NCBI GenBank assembly: GCA_016699695.1
Contig: CP065006.1
Location: forward strand, 620,001 to 684,000
Origin: Bacteroidota bacterium
GTDB lineage: Bacteria; Bacteroidota; Bacteroidia; Bacteroidales; UBA10428
Direction: 5' to 3'
DNA: 64,000 nucleotides
Every line of letters begins with the position of its first letter. Within the stretch, counting starts at the first letter, position 1. This document shows, one piece after another, positions 35,521 to 44,909 of this stretch. Made by a program: the position numbers and the translations under genes. The notes beneath the pieces are model-generated. The model was not told where the DNA came from and did not search any database. It saw only the letters and a program-made list of their open reading frames with translations.

Positions 35521-38316
35521 ATGTGTTTAGTTAAACTCCCTTCCTGCATTTTCAAGTTGTCTGTAATTATTCTGATTATGGCAACCTTAGGCCTTTCGGG
35601 TCAGGTAAGAGAACAGGAAGAAATTATCAATTTTCTGCACAATAGTTTTCAGATAAAGGATCAGGTCTGGGACATCGAAACAAACTCTGTAAACGGGTTT
35701 GCATATTTTGCCACCAGCCAGGGTTTGCTTCAATACGATGGATTAGCTTTTTCAAGACACGAAAGTAGTGAAACCAAACAAATCAGGGCTGTTAGGATCG
35801 ATACGAACGGAGTCATTTTCACTGGTGGGTTTGAGTCTTTTGGTTATTGGAGTCAGGATAATGATTGCCGCTACGAGTATCATCCGCTTTCCGATTCGGT
35901 ATTGGTGAGCAAAAACGACGAGATATGGAAAATTCATTTATACAATCACGAGGTTATCTTTCAATCTTTTACAGCGCTTTACATCTATAATTACAAAACT
36001 ATTCGGAAAGTTGAAGTACCAGGTTTTATGATATTTATGTTTCGGGTTAACGGCCAGTTTATCGCCCAGGTTCTCGATCAAGGCTTATTTACTTACCAAA
36101 AAGAAGTTTTTCAGTTTATAGAAGGCAGTGAGGTATTTATCGATGTTAAAATTCACGACATTGTATCATTTGATTCAACTTCCTTTCTAATATGCACTGA
36201 CAAGTCGGGAATATTCAAATACAGCAATAAAGATTTTACTTATTGGGATTCGCCTGCTTCAAAATTTCTGCAAAGTTATAGCTGCAATGCAGCTATTGCC
36301 CCAGACGATAGTTCTTTTGTGTTTGGCAGCATTTTGAATGGCATCATCCTTACCAACCACAAAGGTGTAATACTTCAACAATATAATTACGGCAACGGTT
36401 TAGGCAACAATACGGTCCTCTCCCTTCATTCTACTAATACTGGTGGAATATGGATAGGGCTCGATGAAGGGACAAACTATATCAGTAAGCAATCGAACAT
36501 TACTTATTACAATACTCCCGAAGGCAGTCTGGGTACCATCTATTCGTTACTTTTGCACAATCAGACTTTGTACCTGGGCTCGAACCATGGGCTATTCAGA
36601 ACGGATATTTCTCAAAAAGGCAGCAATCTTTCTTTTTCGCCCTTAAAGTTTATTCCCCGCAGTCAGGGTCAGGTATGGACCCTCGCACAATTCGATGGAG
36701 AAATTCTTTGCGGACATAACGAAGGCACTTTCAAAATACTAGATGATAAAATTGAGAAAATATCTGGGATTACTGGTGGATGGACGATAAAACCTTATGA
36801 CGACCTTTTACTTGAAGGCACCTATACCGGGCTAATCACGTTTAAAAAAGACAGGAACGGAAAGTGGGAGTACCACAATCGTTTAGAAGGCTTTTATGAA
36901 CCCAGCCGGCATATTGAGATTGACTATCTGGGCTATATCTGGGTTTCGCATCCGCAAAAGGGTATTTTCAGATTAAAACTGAATGAAGCGCGCGATTCGG
37001 TTCAGGTGGCAGCATCCTATACCCGACTAAAAAGGAAATTGGGGCTTACGGATGTGTTCAAAATAAATAACCGGATTGTATTCTCCACAGGCGTAGAGTT
37101 TTTTACTTACGACTATGTCAACGACAGCATTGTTCCATTTGATGTCCTGAATAAAACCCTGGGAGAATATAAACAGTCGCAGCAAATAGTGCATCACGAA
37201 AAAAACCTGTATTGGTTTGTGAATAGAAATAAGCTGGCATTGTTTCGTTTTTCACTCGAATTTGAATCGACCCTTGTCAACGAATATAATCTTGTGGAAG
37301 GAAACCTGCCAGGGCAGGATCTGGCAATATTGCCAATTAATTTTACCGATTTCCTGATCTCGAACCGAAACGGACTTGCCTTGCTTCAGGAGCCAGTGGA
37401 TCGTGAAAAGGAAATTCTAAGATCAATTGTGGTGCGTAAGGCCTTTTTCCAGGGCCGCAATAAAAGCATAACCTATTGCGAAGATATTCAGGACATGCGC
37501 GTACCCTATTTTATGAATAACGTGACATTTAGTTTTTCCGACCCCTCCTCCATCGATCTTTCCGGCACCAATTATAAATACCGTATTCATGAAATTGATG
37601 CGGATTTCATTCCTGCCAATTTTCCTGAAATAAGATATTACCATTTGAAACCAGGCACTTATCATCTCGAAATTATTTCGGATGTTGATGCTGCACAATG
37701 TAAGCTAGTGTTCACAATCAAACCTCCCTGGTATCTTACATCCTGGGCTTATGTTTCCTATTTCCTGCTGGTCTTGATTATTATCAGAGGATTCTACGCG
37801 TATTTTCATATCAAGCTGGAAAAACAAAAAAAATTAATTGAATTTGAACTCAAGCAAACCTCTTTGGAAAATCGCCTTCAGAACACCAATGTGGAACTTA
37901 TGTTGTCGCTAAGGTACCTGATTCAAAAGAATGAAACCCTCGAAAACCTGCAAAGGGAGATACAGATACTTCAAGAATCGCCAGGAAATGTTCCTGCGAA
38001 GTTTATTAAAAATATGGATGCCCATATTACGCAAGGCCTCGAGCTACAAACCAGGGAGTGGAAAATGGCTGTAAATAACCTAAAACTTTCTCAAGAAGGT
38101 TATTTTAAGCGGTTAAAAGAGAAGTATCCCCGCTTAACCAATCACGATATTCGCTTATGCTCCTACCTGCGCATGAATTTTACATCGAAAGAAATAGCAC
38201 ACTTGCTTAATATCTCCATACGAGCAGTTGAAATAGGCCGATACCGCTTACGCAAAAAACTCGAGCTGGAACACGATATCAACCTGACTGATTTTTTAAT
38301 GCAGGATGGTATTTAA
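35521..38316 (+). CDS. Membrane-anchored propeller/Y_Y_Y regulator with LuxR-type HTH
   Basis: 931 residues from the ATG at 35521, preferred because a signal peptide (VIILIMATLGLSGQ) follows; an in-frame ATG at 35440 is possible. The periplasmic part is a beta-propeller with weak Reg_prop repeats (GIWIGLDEG, YIWVSHPQKG) and a Y_Y_Y domain (about nt 37520-37690). One membrane helix (nt about 37738-37810) leads to a coiled coil and a C-terminal HTH (LTNHDIRLCSYLRMNFTSKE, ISIRAVEIGRYRLRKKL). No kinase or receiver domain is present, so it is a one-component transmembrane regulator that may bind DNA directly. Placement inside the operon suggests it senses the glucan oligosaccharide and autoregulates the PUL. 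Confidence 0.85.
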   Translation: MCLVKLPSCIFKLSVIILIMATLGLSGQVREQEEIINFLHNSFQIKDQVWDIETNSVNGFAYFATSQGLLQYDGLAFSRHESSETKQIRAVRIDTNGVIFTGGFESFGYWSQDNDCRYEYHPLSDSVLVSKNDEIWKIHLYNHEVIFQSFTALYIYNYKTIRKVEVPGFMIFMFRVNGQFIAQVLDQGLFTYQKEVFQFIEGSEVFIDVKIHDIVSFDSTSFLICTDKSGIFKYSNKDFTYWDSPASKFLQSYSCNAAIAPDDSSFVFGSILNGIILTNHKGVILQQYNYGNGLGNNTVLSLHSTNTGGIWIGLDEGTNYISKQSNITYYNTPEGSLGTIYSLLLHNQTLYLGSNHGLFRTDISQKGSNLSFSPLKFIPRSQGQVWTLAQFDGEILCGHNEGTFKILDDKIEKISGITGGWTIKPYDDLLLEGTYTGLITFKKDRNGKWEYHNRLEGFYEPSRHIEIDYLGYIWVSHPQKGIFRLKLNEARDSVQVAASYTRLKRKLGLTDVFKINNRIVFSTGVEFFTYDYVNDSIVPFDVLNKTLGEYKQSQQIVHHEKNLYWFVNRNKLALFRFSLEFESTLVNEYNLVEGNLPGQDLAILPINFTDFLISNRNGLALLQEPVDREKEILRSIVVRKAFFQGRNKSITYCEDIQDMRVPYFMNNVTFSFSDPSSIDLSGTNYKYRIHEIDADFIPANFPEIRYYHLKPGTYHLEIISDVDAAQCKLVFTIKPPWYLTSWAYVSYFLLVLIIIRGFYAYFHIKLEKQKKLIEFELKQTSLENRLQNTNVELMLSLRYLIQKNETLENLQREIQILQESPGNVPAKFIKNMDAHITQGLELQTREWKMAVNNLKLSQEGYFKRLKEKYPRLTNHDIRLCSYLRMNFTSKEIAHLLNISIRAVEIGRYRLRKKLELEHDINLTDFLMQDGI

Positions 38317-38421
38317 CCCATTAAAAATCTATTTCGTATGGAAAAGAAAAAACTCCAATCAACAAAAAATAGTATCTTACGCCTTAGTATCCAATAAAAT
38401 TCAACTTATTAAATCAATCTA

Positions 38422-40062
38422 ATGAACCCTGATTTTCAACTTATCGATTACCTCATCTTTGCAGCCTATGCAGTGGTTATTCTGAGTGTGGGTTTTTGGG
38501 TATCACGCTCAAAAGGAAAGCAAAAAACTGCAGAAGATTACTTTCTGGCCAGCAAATCGTTACCCTGGTGGGCTATTGGTGCCTCACTCATTGCTGCCAA
38601 TATATCGGCAGAACAATTTATCGGCATGTCGGGCTCAGGTTTTGCAGTAGGATTGGCCATAGCATCCTACGAGTGGATGGCTGCCATTACTCTGATTATC
38701 GTTGGTAAATATTTTCTACCCATCTTCATTAGACAGGGCTTATATACCATCCCAGAATTTGTCGAAAAACGATTTAATACTTCCTTAAAAACAATTCTTG
38801 CCATATTTTGGATATGCCTGTTTATTTTTGTGAACCTGACCTCGGTATTGTACCTCGGAGCCAAAGCCCTCGATACCATTGTGGGCAGTGGCGATGGAAG
38901 TCATTTGATGCTATTTATAATTTGCCTTGCCCTTTTCTCTGCCGCCTATTCGCTTTGGGGTGGGCTTTCGGCTGTAGCCTGGACCGACGTAATACAAGTA
39001 GTGCTTCTGGTAATTGGTGGGTTGATTACTACCATTATTGCCCTGCAGCACGTCACTCCATCGGGAAATACTTTCGAGGGACTCTCGCACATTTACCAGG
39101 TAGCCGATGAGAAATTTCACATGATACTGAAGAAAGACAATCCCGAGTTTATGAATCTGCCTGGCATTGCCGTGCTTATTGGCGGTATGTGGATAGCCAA
39201 CCTTTACTATTGGGGGTTTAACCAATACATTATACAACGTGCCCTGGCAGCCAAATCGCTGCGCGAAGCGCAAAAAGGAATTGCCTTTGCGGCCTACCTT
39301 AAACTCATTATTCCACTTATAGTAGTAATACCAGGCATTATTGCTTATGTACTTTATGCCCAACCCGAAGGCACAGCCCAAGTGGCTGGTGTAGTGGATG
39401 CCTTTGCCAAACCGGGGGGTGGAATTGATTTCGACCGCTCGTACCCCTGGCTGATAAGCACCTTTATCCCCTCAGGACTCAAAGGCCTGGTGGTAGCTGC
39501 CTTGGCAGCGGCAATTGTTTCTTCGCTGGCCTCTATGCTGAACTCTACAGCCACTATCTTTACCATGGACATTTATAAACCCATGGTAAAAAAACAAGCA
39601 GCCGATAAAAGCCTTGTAAGGGTGGGACGGATTTCGGTAATGGCAGCCTTGATTATCGCCGTTTCGCTGGCCAATAAATTGGGTTCGATCCCACAAATGT
39701 TTCAATATATACAGGAGTATACCGGACTGGTAAGTCCGGGCATACTATCGGTATTTCTGATGGGATTGTTCTGGAAAAAAACCTCGGTGCGCGGAGCTAT
39801 TGTTGGTGTGCTGGCTTCCATACCCGTAGCACTAGCCTTAAAATTTCTGCAAATCGAAATGCCATTCCTCGACCAAATGCTTTATACTGCCCTTATCACA
39901 GTGGTGATTATTTTGTTTGTATCGCTGAGCTCGGGCAAAGGCGATGATGACGCTAAAGCCATTCCGTTGTTGCGCGAGACTTTTGAAACAAGCAAGGTGT
40001 TTAATGTGGCTGCTTATGCCCTATTGATAATATTGGTGGTGCTATATGTTGTTTTCTGGTAG
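38422..40062 (+). CDS. SSS-family sodium/sugar symporter
   Basis: 546 residues with about 14 membrane helices. The start matches sodium:solute symporters of the SGLT branch (DYLIFAAYAVVILSVGFWVS, TAEDYFLASKSLPWWAIGASLIAANISAEQFIGMSGSGF), and WGFNQYIIQRALAAKSL is the family signature. As last gene of the PUL, before a clear terminator, it probably imports glucose released by the GH3 enzyme while the MFS carrier handles oligosaccharides. Substrate is inferred. Confidence 0.9.
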   Translation: MNPDFQLIDYLIFAAYAVVILSVGFWVSRSKGKQKTAEDYFLASKSLPWWAIGASLIAANISAEQFIGMSGSGFAVGLAIASYEWMAAITLIIVGKYFLPIFIRQGLYTIPEFVEKRFNTSLKTILAIFWICLFIFVNLTSVLYLGAKALDTIVGSGDGSHLMLFIICLALFSAAYSLWGGLSAVAWTDVIQVVLLVIGGLITTIIALQHVTPSGNTFEGLSHIYQVADEKFHMILKKDNPEFMNLPGIAVLIGGMWIANLYYWGFNQYIIQRALAAKSLREAQKGIAFAAYLKLIIPLIVVIPGIIAYVLYAQPEGTAQVAGVVDAFAKPGGGIDFDRSYPWLISTFIPSGLKGLVVAALAAAIVSSLASMLNSTATIFTMDIYKPMVKKQAADKSLVRVGRISVMAALIIAVSLANKLGSIPQMFQYIQEYTGLVSPGILSVFLMGLFWKKTSVRGAIVGVLASIPVALALKFLQIEMPFLDQMLYTALITVVIILFVSLSSGKGDDDAKAIPLLRETFETSKVFNVAAYALLIILVVLYVVFW

Positions 40063-40400
40063 GTTCCAATGAACTGATTAGTTTTTATAGCTTTTTTAAC
40101 TTCATATTCAGGCCGTTTGATACCCATCAAACAGCCTGATTTTTTATGCTTTTGCAAGTTAAATGTCTGTTTTCTGAAAGAGTTGTTTTGAGCATGTAAG
40201 CAAACAAGGTGTTTTAAAGACTTGTCATCGTTCTATTTTGCTGCCTGGCCAACATACCTTTTGTAAAGGGTTGAATAAAACTAGTAGAAATATGGCTGCA
40301 GATTCTTGTGTAAAGAAAATCGTTGGAAATTTTAAGACATAATATTATCCAGGTAAACAAAAAGCCTTTTTATATGTCTGGCTTTGGATATGCATTGCAG
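40063..40400. other. Intergenic region after the PUL
   Basis: It contains the PUL terminator. The remaining 250 nt show nothing recognisable, and the downstream gene is on the opposite strand. Confidence 0.7.
40109..40147 (+). terminator. Rho-independent terminator closing the PUL
   Basis: A 13-position stem with one C-A mismatch (40109-40121 with 40126-40138, loop ACCC) is followed by ATTTTTTAT. It lies about 45 nt after the symporter stop codon. Confidence 0.85.
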
Positions 40401-41246
40401 TTATTTTAAACCAAAAAAATCAATTGCAAGGGTGCATATCCATTCTGGTCTTTCATCAAAAACAAAATGAGAAGTTTGAGGCAATATACACAATTGAGAT
40501 TGGTCAATATTTCTATATAATTCTGTTGTATGTTCAATCCTAATCCCATCACGGTCTCCCTGAACAATCATTGTTGGGATTAAAATTGCCTTGATTTTGG
40601 ATTCTGGAACATAAACCTCCGCTAACCACATCTTTTGTGTGTTTTTCAGGAAAGTATCAACCCGTTCAGGCTCTGGGGTTAAAGATAAATAGGCATCTAA
40701 CCAGTCTTTATTGTTTTTAAACCCATCAATCATCTCATTTTTCATCCATGCGATCTCCATTTCATCAATTCCATCTAATCTTGAATTTGCTCCTACAGCA
40801 ATTAGCTTTTTTACTTTATCTGGCCTATCGGACGCTAATATTAACCCAATGACACCTCCATCGCTCCATCCCATCACATATAGACTATCTAATTGAAGTG
40901 AATCGATAAAAATTGAGATTTTATCGGAAAGAAACTCATAAGATAAGCTATCGGTTTGACTGGATCTTCCATGACCAGGAGAATCCAGTGCAATTACCTT
41001 AAAGTGCGATGCCAATTCTGGAATACACTTTTTGAAGTTTTCGATTGAACCAAGCCCACCATGCAGTAATAAAAGTGGCGTTCCCTGTCCATATATTTCA
41101 TAGTAGATTTTACTTTTATCAATTGCTATATATTTCCCTATTTCGGTATTAGAACCTATTCTAGAGTTATTATTAGTCTCTTGAGAAAAGACCTGAATGC
41201 CAAAGTAATTTAATAGCACTAAGATGATGATTAGAAGAGGTTTCAT
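40401..41246 (-). CDS. Exported alpha/beta hydrolase
   Basis: 281 residues with a signal peptide (about 1-21, ending VFS before QET). The fold markers are LLLLHGGLGSIENF, DSPGHGRSSQ, the nucleophile elbow GWSDGG (Ser), the acid region VQGDRDGI and the catalytic His in LPQTSHFV. This resembles proline-iminopeptidase or esterase-like members of the family; the substrate cannot be told. It is a monocistronic minus-strand gene between the PUL and the ABC transporter. Confidence 0.85.
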   Translation of the reverse strand: MKPLLIIILVLLNYFGIQVFSQETNNNSRIGSNTEIGKYIAIDKSKIYYEIYGQGTPLLLLHGGLGSIENFKKCIPELASHFKVIALDSPGHGRSSQTDSLSYEFLSDKISIFIDSLQLDSLYVMGWSDGGVIGLILASDRPDKVKKLIAVGANSRLDGIDEMEIAWMKNEMIDGFKNNKDWLDAYLSLTPEPERVDTFLKNTQKMWLAEVYVPESKIKAILIPTMIVQGDRDGIRIEHTTELYRNIDQSQLCILPQTSHFVFDERPEWICTLAIDFFGLK

Positions 41247-41539
41247 TAGTAGGATATTAGAGGTATCATATTTTATATTCTGGCAAAGAGAAAAATTCTG
41301 CTTTATAGAAATTCTAAAGTTTTACTGATTAGTTTGAGGTAAATAATCTGGCATTGATGTGGGCATGCAACTTAAGGGTGAATGATCTGGTAGCATAAAA
41401 GGTATCTCAGAGTAAGCTTCCTCTATCCGAATATGCATCGCTTATTTTGCTGAGCAATTGATCTCTTCCAAATTCTGATTTCTCTTCCAATCAACAGCCG
41501 AAAAAAAACCAACTATATTTCTGCTTATAACCGGAAAAG

Positions 41540-44500
41540 CTAATCGTGGCGCATTTTTATTTTTTTACTGATGCCGATATTTTCGAACCAATCGAACATT
41601 TTTTTCAGCAATCTGAAATAGAGTGTGAGGTAAAAAAGTAAGCTCATGAACCAGATTACTGCAATATTCACCCAAAAGGTATTCCAATAACTGCCAAATA
41701 AGTACTTGCGCGGTGCATAAAAATGAGCCATCAATGGAAATGCCTCAGGGTCGAGGTAAACAGGATCTATTTTTTGAATCAACTCCCCCTTGTACTCGAT
41801 AATGCGCACAGCCTCGTTGGTATTCTGCACAAACTCGGTAAGCTTATCGTTATGGTGCCTACGTTTTAATTGCATAAAAGCCTCGCGCTTTTCGGGCGTA
41901 TTTTCCATTTGCCTGATCAGCTTGTCGCGCTCGTCATTTACCTTGTTGTAACCGCGAATGTAATACCGGTTAATGGTTCGAAGGTATTCTTTCATTGCTT
42001 CAATACTGGCATAATCTAGCTTACCACTTTCGAGTGCGCTCATGTATTCAAACTTCACAACTTTGTTTTGTGCCATTTCTTTGGCAAATTCGTTACGAAG
42101 CAAAACAAGGTAATTCTGAACCTTATCCTGTTGGCTCACATCGTCAGAATATTTTGCCAGAAAATCCACTTTATTCTCAAGGTTTTTCACCCAGTAATTC
42201 TTTTTGTACTCGCACTGGCTCATCAGTTTGTTAAACGAATAAAAATCGCGCATGTACTCGTTCGACATAAACTGGTATACCGCTAAAGCTTCATATCCCC
42301 AGCGAGCAGTGATAATTTCTCCATAACCGGGTATACGGTCGGGCGCTGAAATGGAAGGATTAAGTTTTTCGAATTTTACAATTACACCGCTCAATATAAT
42401 TTGGGGAATAACCAAAAATGGTATCAGGATATAAATAGTTACCACAGTTTTAAAACTGTCGGAAATAACCAAACCAATCATGTTGGCCGAAACCCAGCAA
42501 CTAAATAAAACAAGCCAATACTGAAAGTACATTCCTTTAATCTCCAGCAGACTATTTCCCACTAACACAAAGCTAATTGCCTGTATGGCCGAAAGCACCA
42601 GCAGCACACTTACTTTCGACAACAAAAAGCTCGACCAGCTCAAATTAAGAAAAGCTTCGCGCTTCAATATTTTGCGGTCTTTAATAATCTCCTCGGCGCT
42701 TACGGTAAGACCCATAAAAAAGGAAATAATGACCGACATGAAAATATAAACCGGAAGATTGCTGTTGCCCGATAAGGTATATCCTAATTCGTTGGTTTCG
42801 CTAACGTTATAATATTTGATAATAAAAGCCAGAATAAATGCAAGCAGAGGGGCTTCGAGAAAATTAATTACCAGGTATTGGGTATTGGAAAGTTTCGAAA
42901 GCACATCGCGCTTCACAAATATGATTAGCTGCCTGAGTTTATTGGGTATTTTAAACGATATGCGAGGCAATTCATACTTTTCACCCGCTTGTCCTGATTC
43001 TTTCTTTTCGCGCTCTTCGATATAATAGTTATACCATTGTCTGGGCGATATTTTTCGGTTAAGCGTAAATTTGCCATACTCATCGAGCACGTTCGATTCA
43101 ACGATATTAAAAATCTGTTCCGGGTTCACATTGCCGCACACCCTGCATTCGCTCTCGTTATAATTGGCATGTTGTATTTTCGATTTGAAATACAAAATCG
43201 AATCAATCGGATCGCCATCGTAAATCAGATAGCCTCCGGTATCGAGTATCAGCAGCTTATCGAACATTTTAAAAATATCCGACGAGGGTTGATGAATCAC
43301 CACAAACACCAGCTTACCTTTTAACGAAAGTTCTTTCAGCAGGTCCATGATGTTTTCCGAATCGCGGGAAGACAAACCCGAAGTAGGCTCATCGAGAAAC
43401 AGGATGCTGGGTTCACGAATAAGTTCCAGTGCTATGTTCAGCCTTTTCCTTTGGCCGCCACTTATTTTTTTATTGAGGGGAGAACCTACCTGAATGTCGC
43501 TTATCTCAAAAAGTCCCAGGCTCTGCAGCATTTTATCGACCGTAGCTTTGAGCTGCTCTGGCGAGTAATTGCTAAAACACAATTCGGCATTGATGTAAAG
43601 GTTTTGATAAACACTCAATTCCTCAATGAGCAAATCGTCCTGAGACACAAAACCTATCAGACCTTCCACCTTCTTTTTATCACGATGAATGTCTGTATCG
43701 TTAATAGTCACCCTGCCTGTTACAGGCGTGTGGGTTCCATTCAGAATATTCAGCAAGGTGGATTTTCCGGCTCCGCTGGCTCCCATAATACCTACCAGGC
43801 GGCCCGATTTTTCTGAAAAACTCATTGGGTGCAAACCAATGCTCCCTGTTTTAAAAGTAAAGGAAATATCTTTGGCTTCGAAAAGAATACGCGATTCGGT
43901 GGTTTCGGAATGGAAATGCCCTACCACATCGCTGTAATATATCGGATGAATGGCATGGCTGCGTATGGATGAACCGGTATTAAACACATAAACCTTTTCG
44001 GGTTGCAGCAACTGACCATTCAGGTATAGCTCGCTTTGGCCCAGGTAGCGAATAAAATACATGTTGGCAGACGCTACATGCAGAATACGCAACTGCCCGT
44101 GTATTTTTAACTCAGGGAAAATGGATTGATTCTCTTCCTCGTTCTTAAAATTCTTAAAAATTAAAATGTTTTCCGATACAGGCTCTTCTTCTTCGGTCGA
44201 GATGGTATAGTCGCGGATATCGTCATGCTCCCTTCTGTCGATGTTGAACGAATCGGAAACAACGCTGATAAACTCAAATTCCTGGTCAGAAATTTCGTTG
44301 CGATCGATGTTCACAAACTCAAAGAGGTGTATAAGTATAATAAACTTCTGCTGCTGGGTAAGCTCACTGTTAATGGAATCGCAAATTCGTAATATTTTCA
44401 CCGAATCCGGACCAACTCTCCTTTCCCCTTTTCTACTGTTAAGGTCGCGGTGTTTTAGATAAAAGCTATCGTAAAGTTTCAGGTAAACCGGCACAAGGTC

Positions 44501-44629
44501 CTGGTTAAGCTGTCGGTGTAAAAACGATTCTACTACAGGCCGGCGGTCTAACCCACTCGATTCGTTGCTGTCGGGCCTTACAATAATGGCAAAAAGCTCC
44601 ATTAATGCTTGTAGAATCTGTTCACTCAT
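41540..44629 (-). CDS. ABCG-type ABC transporter with extra N-terminal domains
   Basis: 1,029 residues. The N-terminal about 150 residues are helical, resembling TerB-like domains, and the next about 100 form a beta-rich, FHA-like segment (ELKIHGQLRILHVASANMYF, ELYLNGQLLQPEKVYVFNTG). The ATPase has Walker A GASGAGKST (about 282-290), Q-loop GFVSQDDLL, signature SGGQRKRLNIALEL and Walker B ILFLDEPTSGL, followed by VIHQPSSDIFKMFDKLL typical of ABCG/White-type exporters. A CRVCG motif lies near residue 493, then an ABC2-type membrane region with about six helices interrupted by a long charged loop. The substrate is unknown. The gene is divergent from clpB. Confidence 0.85.
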   Translation of the reverse strand: MSEQILQALMELFAIIVRPDSNESSGLDRRPVVESFLHRQLNQDLVPVYLKLYDSFYLKHRDLNSRKGERRVGPDSVKILRICDSINSELTQQQKFIILIHLFEFVNIDRNEISDQEFEFISVVSDSFNIDRREHDDIRDYTISTEEEEPVSENILIFKNFKNEEENQSIFPELKIHGQLRILHVASANMYFIRYLGQSELYLNGQLLQPEKVYVFNTGSSIRSHAIHPIYYSDVVGHFHSETTESRILFEAKDISFTFKTGSIGLHPMSFSEKSGRLVGIMGASGAGKSTLLNILNGTHTPVTGRVTINDTDIHRDKKKVEGLIGFVSQDDLLIEELSVYQNLYINAELCFSNYSPEQLKATVDKMLQSLGLFEISDIQVGSPLNKKISGGQRKRLNIALELIREPSILFLDEPTSGLSSRDSENIMDLLKELSLKGKLVFVVIHQPSSDIFKMFDKLLILDTGGYLIYDGDPIDSILYFKSKIQHANYNESECRVCGNVNPEQIFNIVESNVLDEYGKFTLNRKISPRQWYNYYIEEREKKESGQAGEKYELPRISFKIPNKLRQLIIFVKRDVLSKLSNTQYLVINFLEAPLLAFILAFIIKYYNVSETNELGYTLSGNSNLPVYIFMSVIISFFMGLTVSAEEIIKDRKILKREAFLNLSWSSFLLSKVSVLLVLSAIQAISFVLVGNSLLEIKGMYFQYWLVLFSCWVSANMIGLVISDSFKTVVTIYILIPFLVIPQIILSGVIVKFEKLNPSISAPDRIPGYGEIITARWGYEALAVYQFMSNEYMRDFYSFNKLMSQCEYKKNYWVKNLENKVDFLAKYSDDVSQQDKVQNYLVLLRNEFAKEMAQNKVVKFEYMSALESGKLDYASIEAMKEYLRTINRYYIRGYNKVNDERDKLIRQMENTPEKREAFMQLKRRHHNDKLTEFVQNTNEAVRIIEYKGELIQKIDPVYLDPEAFPLMAHFYAPRKYLFGSYWNTFWVNIAVIWFMSLLFYLTLYFRLLKKMFDWFENIGISKKIKMRHD

Positions 44630-44909
44630 CCGTTTTGCGTTGTATTAAACCGATATGCGCCTGGGTAAAAATCAAACGAAGTATCGGACTGAAATAGAAT
44701 TCGCTGTAATAATAGAATTAATTAACGAAATAAATAAATATTCGCCAGATTTTTGCTATGCTTCTTGAACAATTGGTTTTCTACCTGAATTTTTCTCTTC
44801 TCCTTTTTCCTTAGGTCATTTTGTCATTTAGTTTGGTTTAAACAAGTCGTTTTGTCTTAGCAATGAGTGTGGTAGATTATTTGTAAACCACTCTCACAAA
44901 TGCAATACT

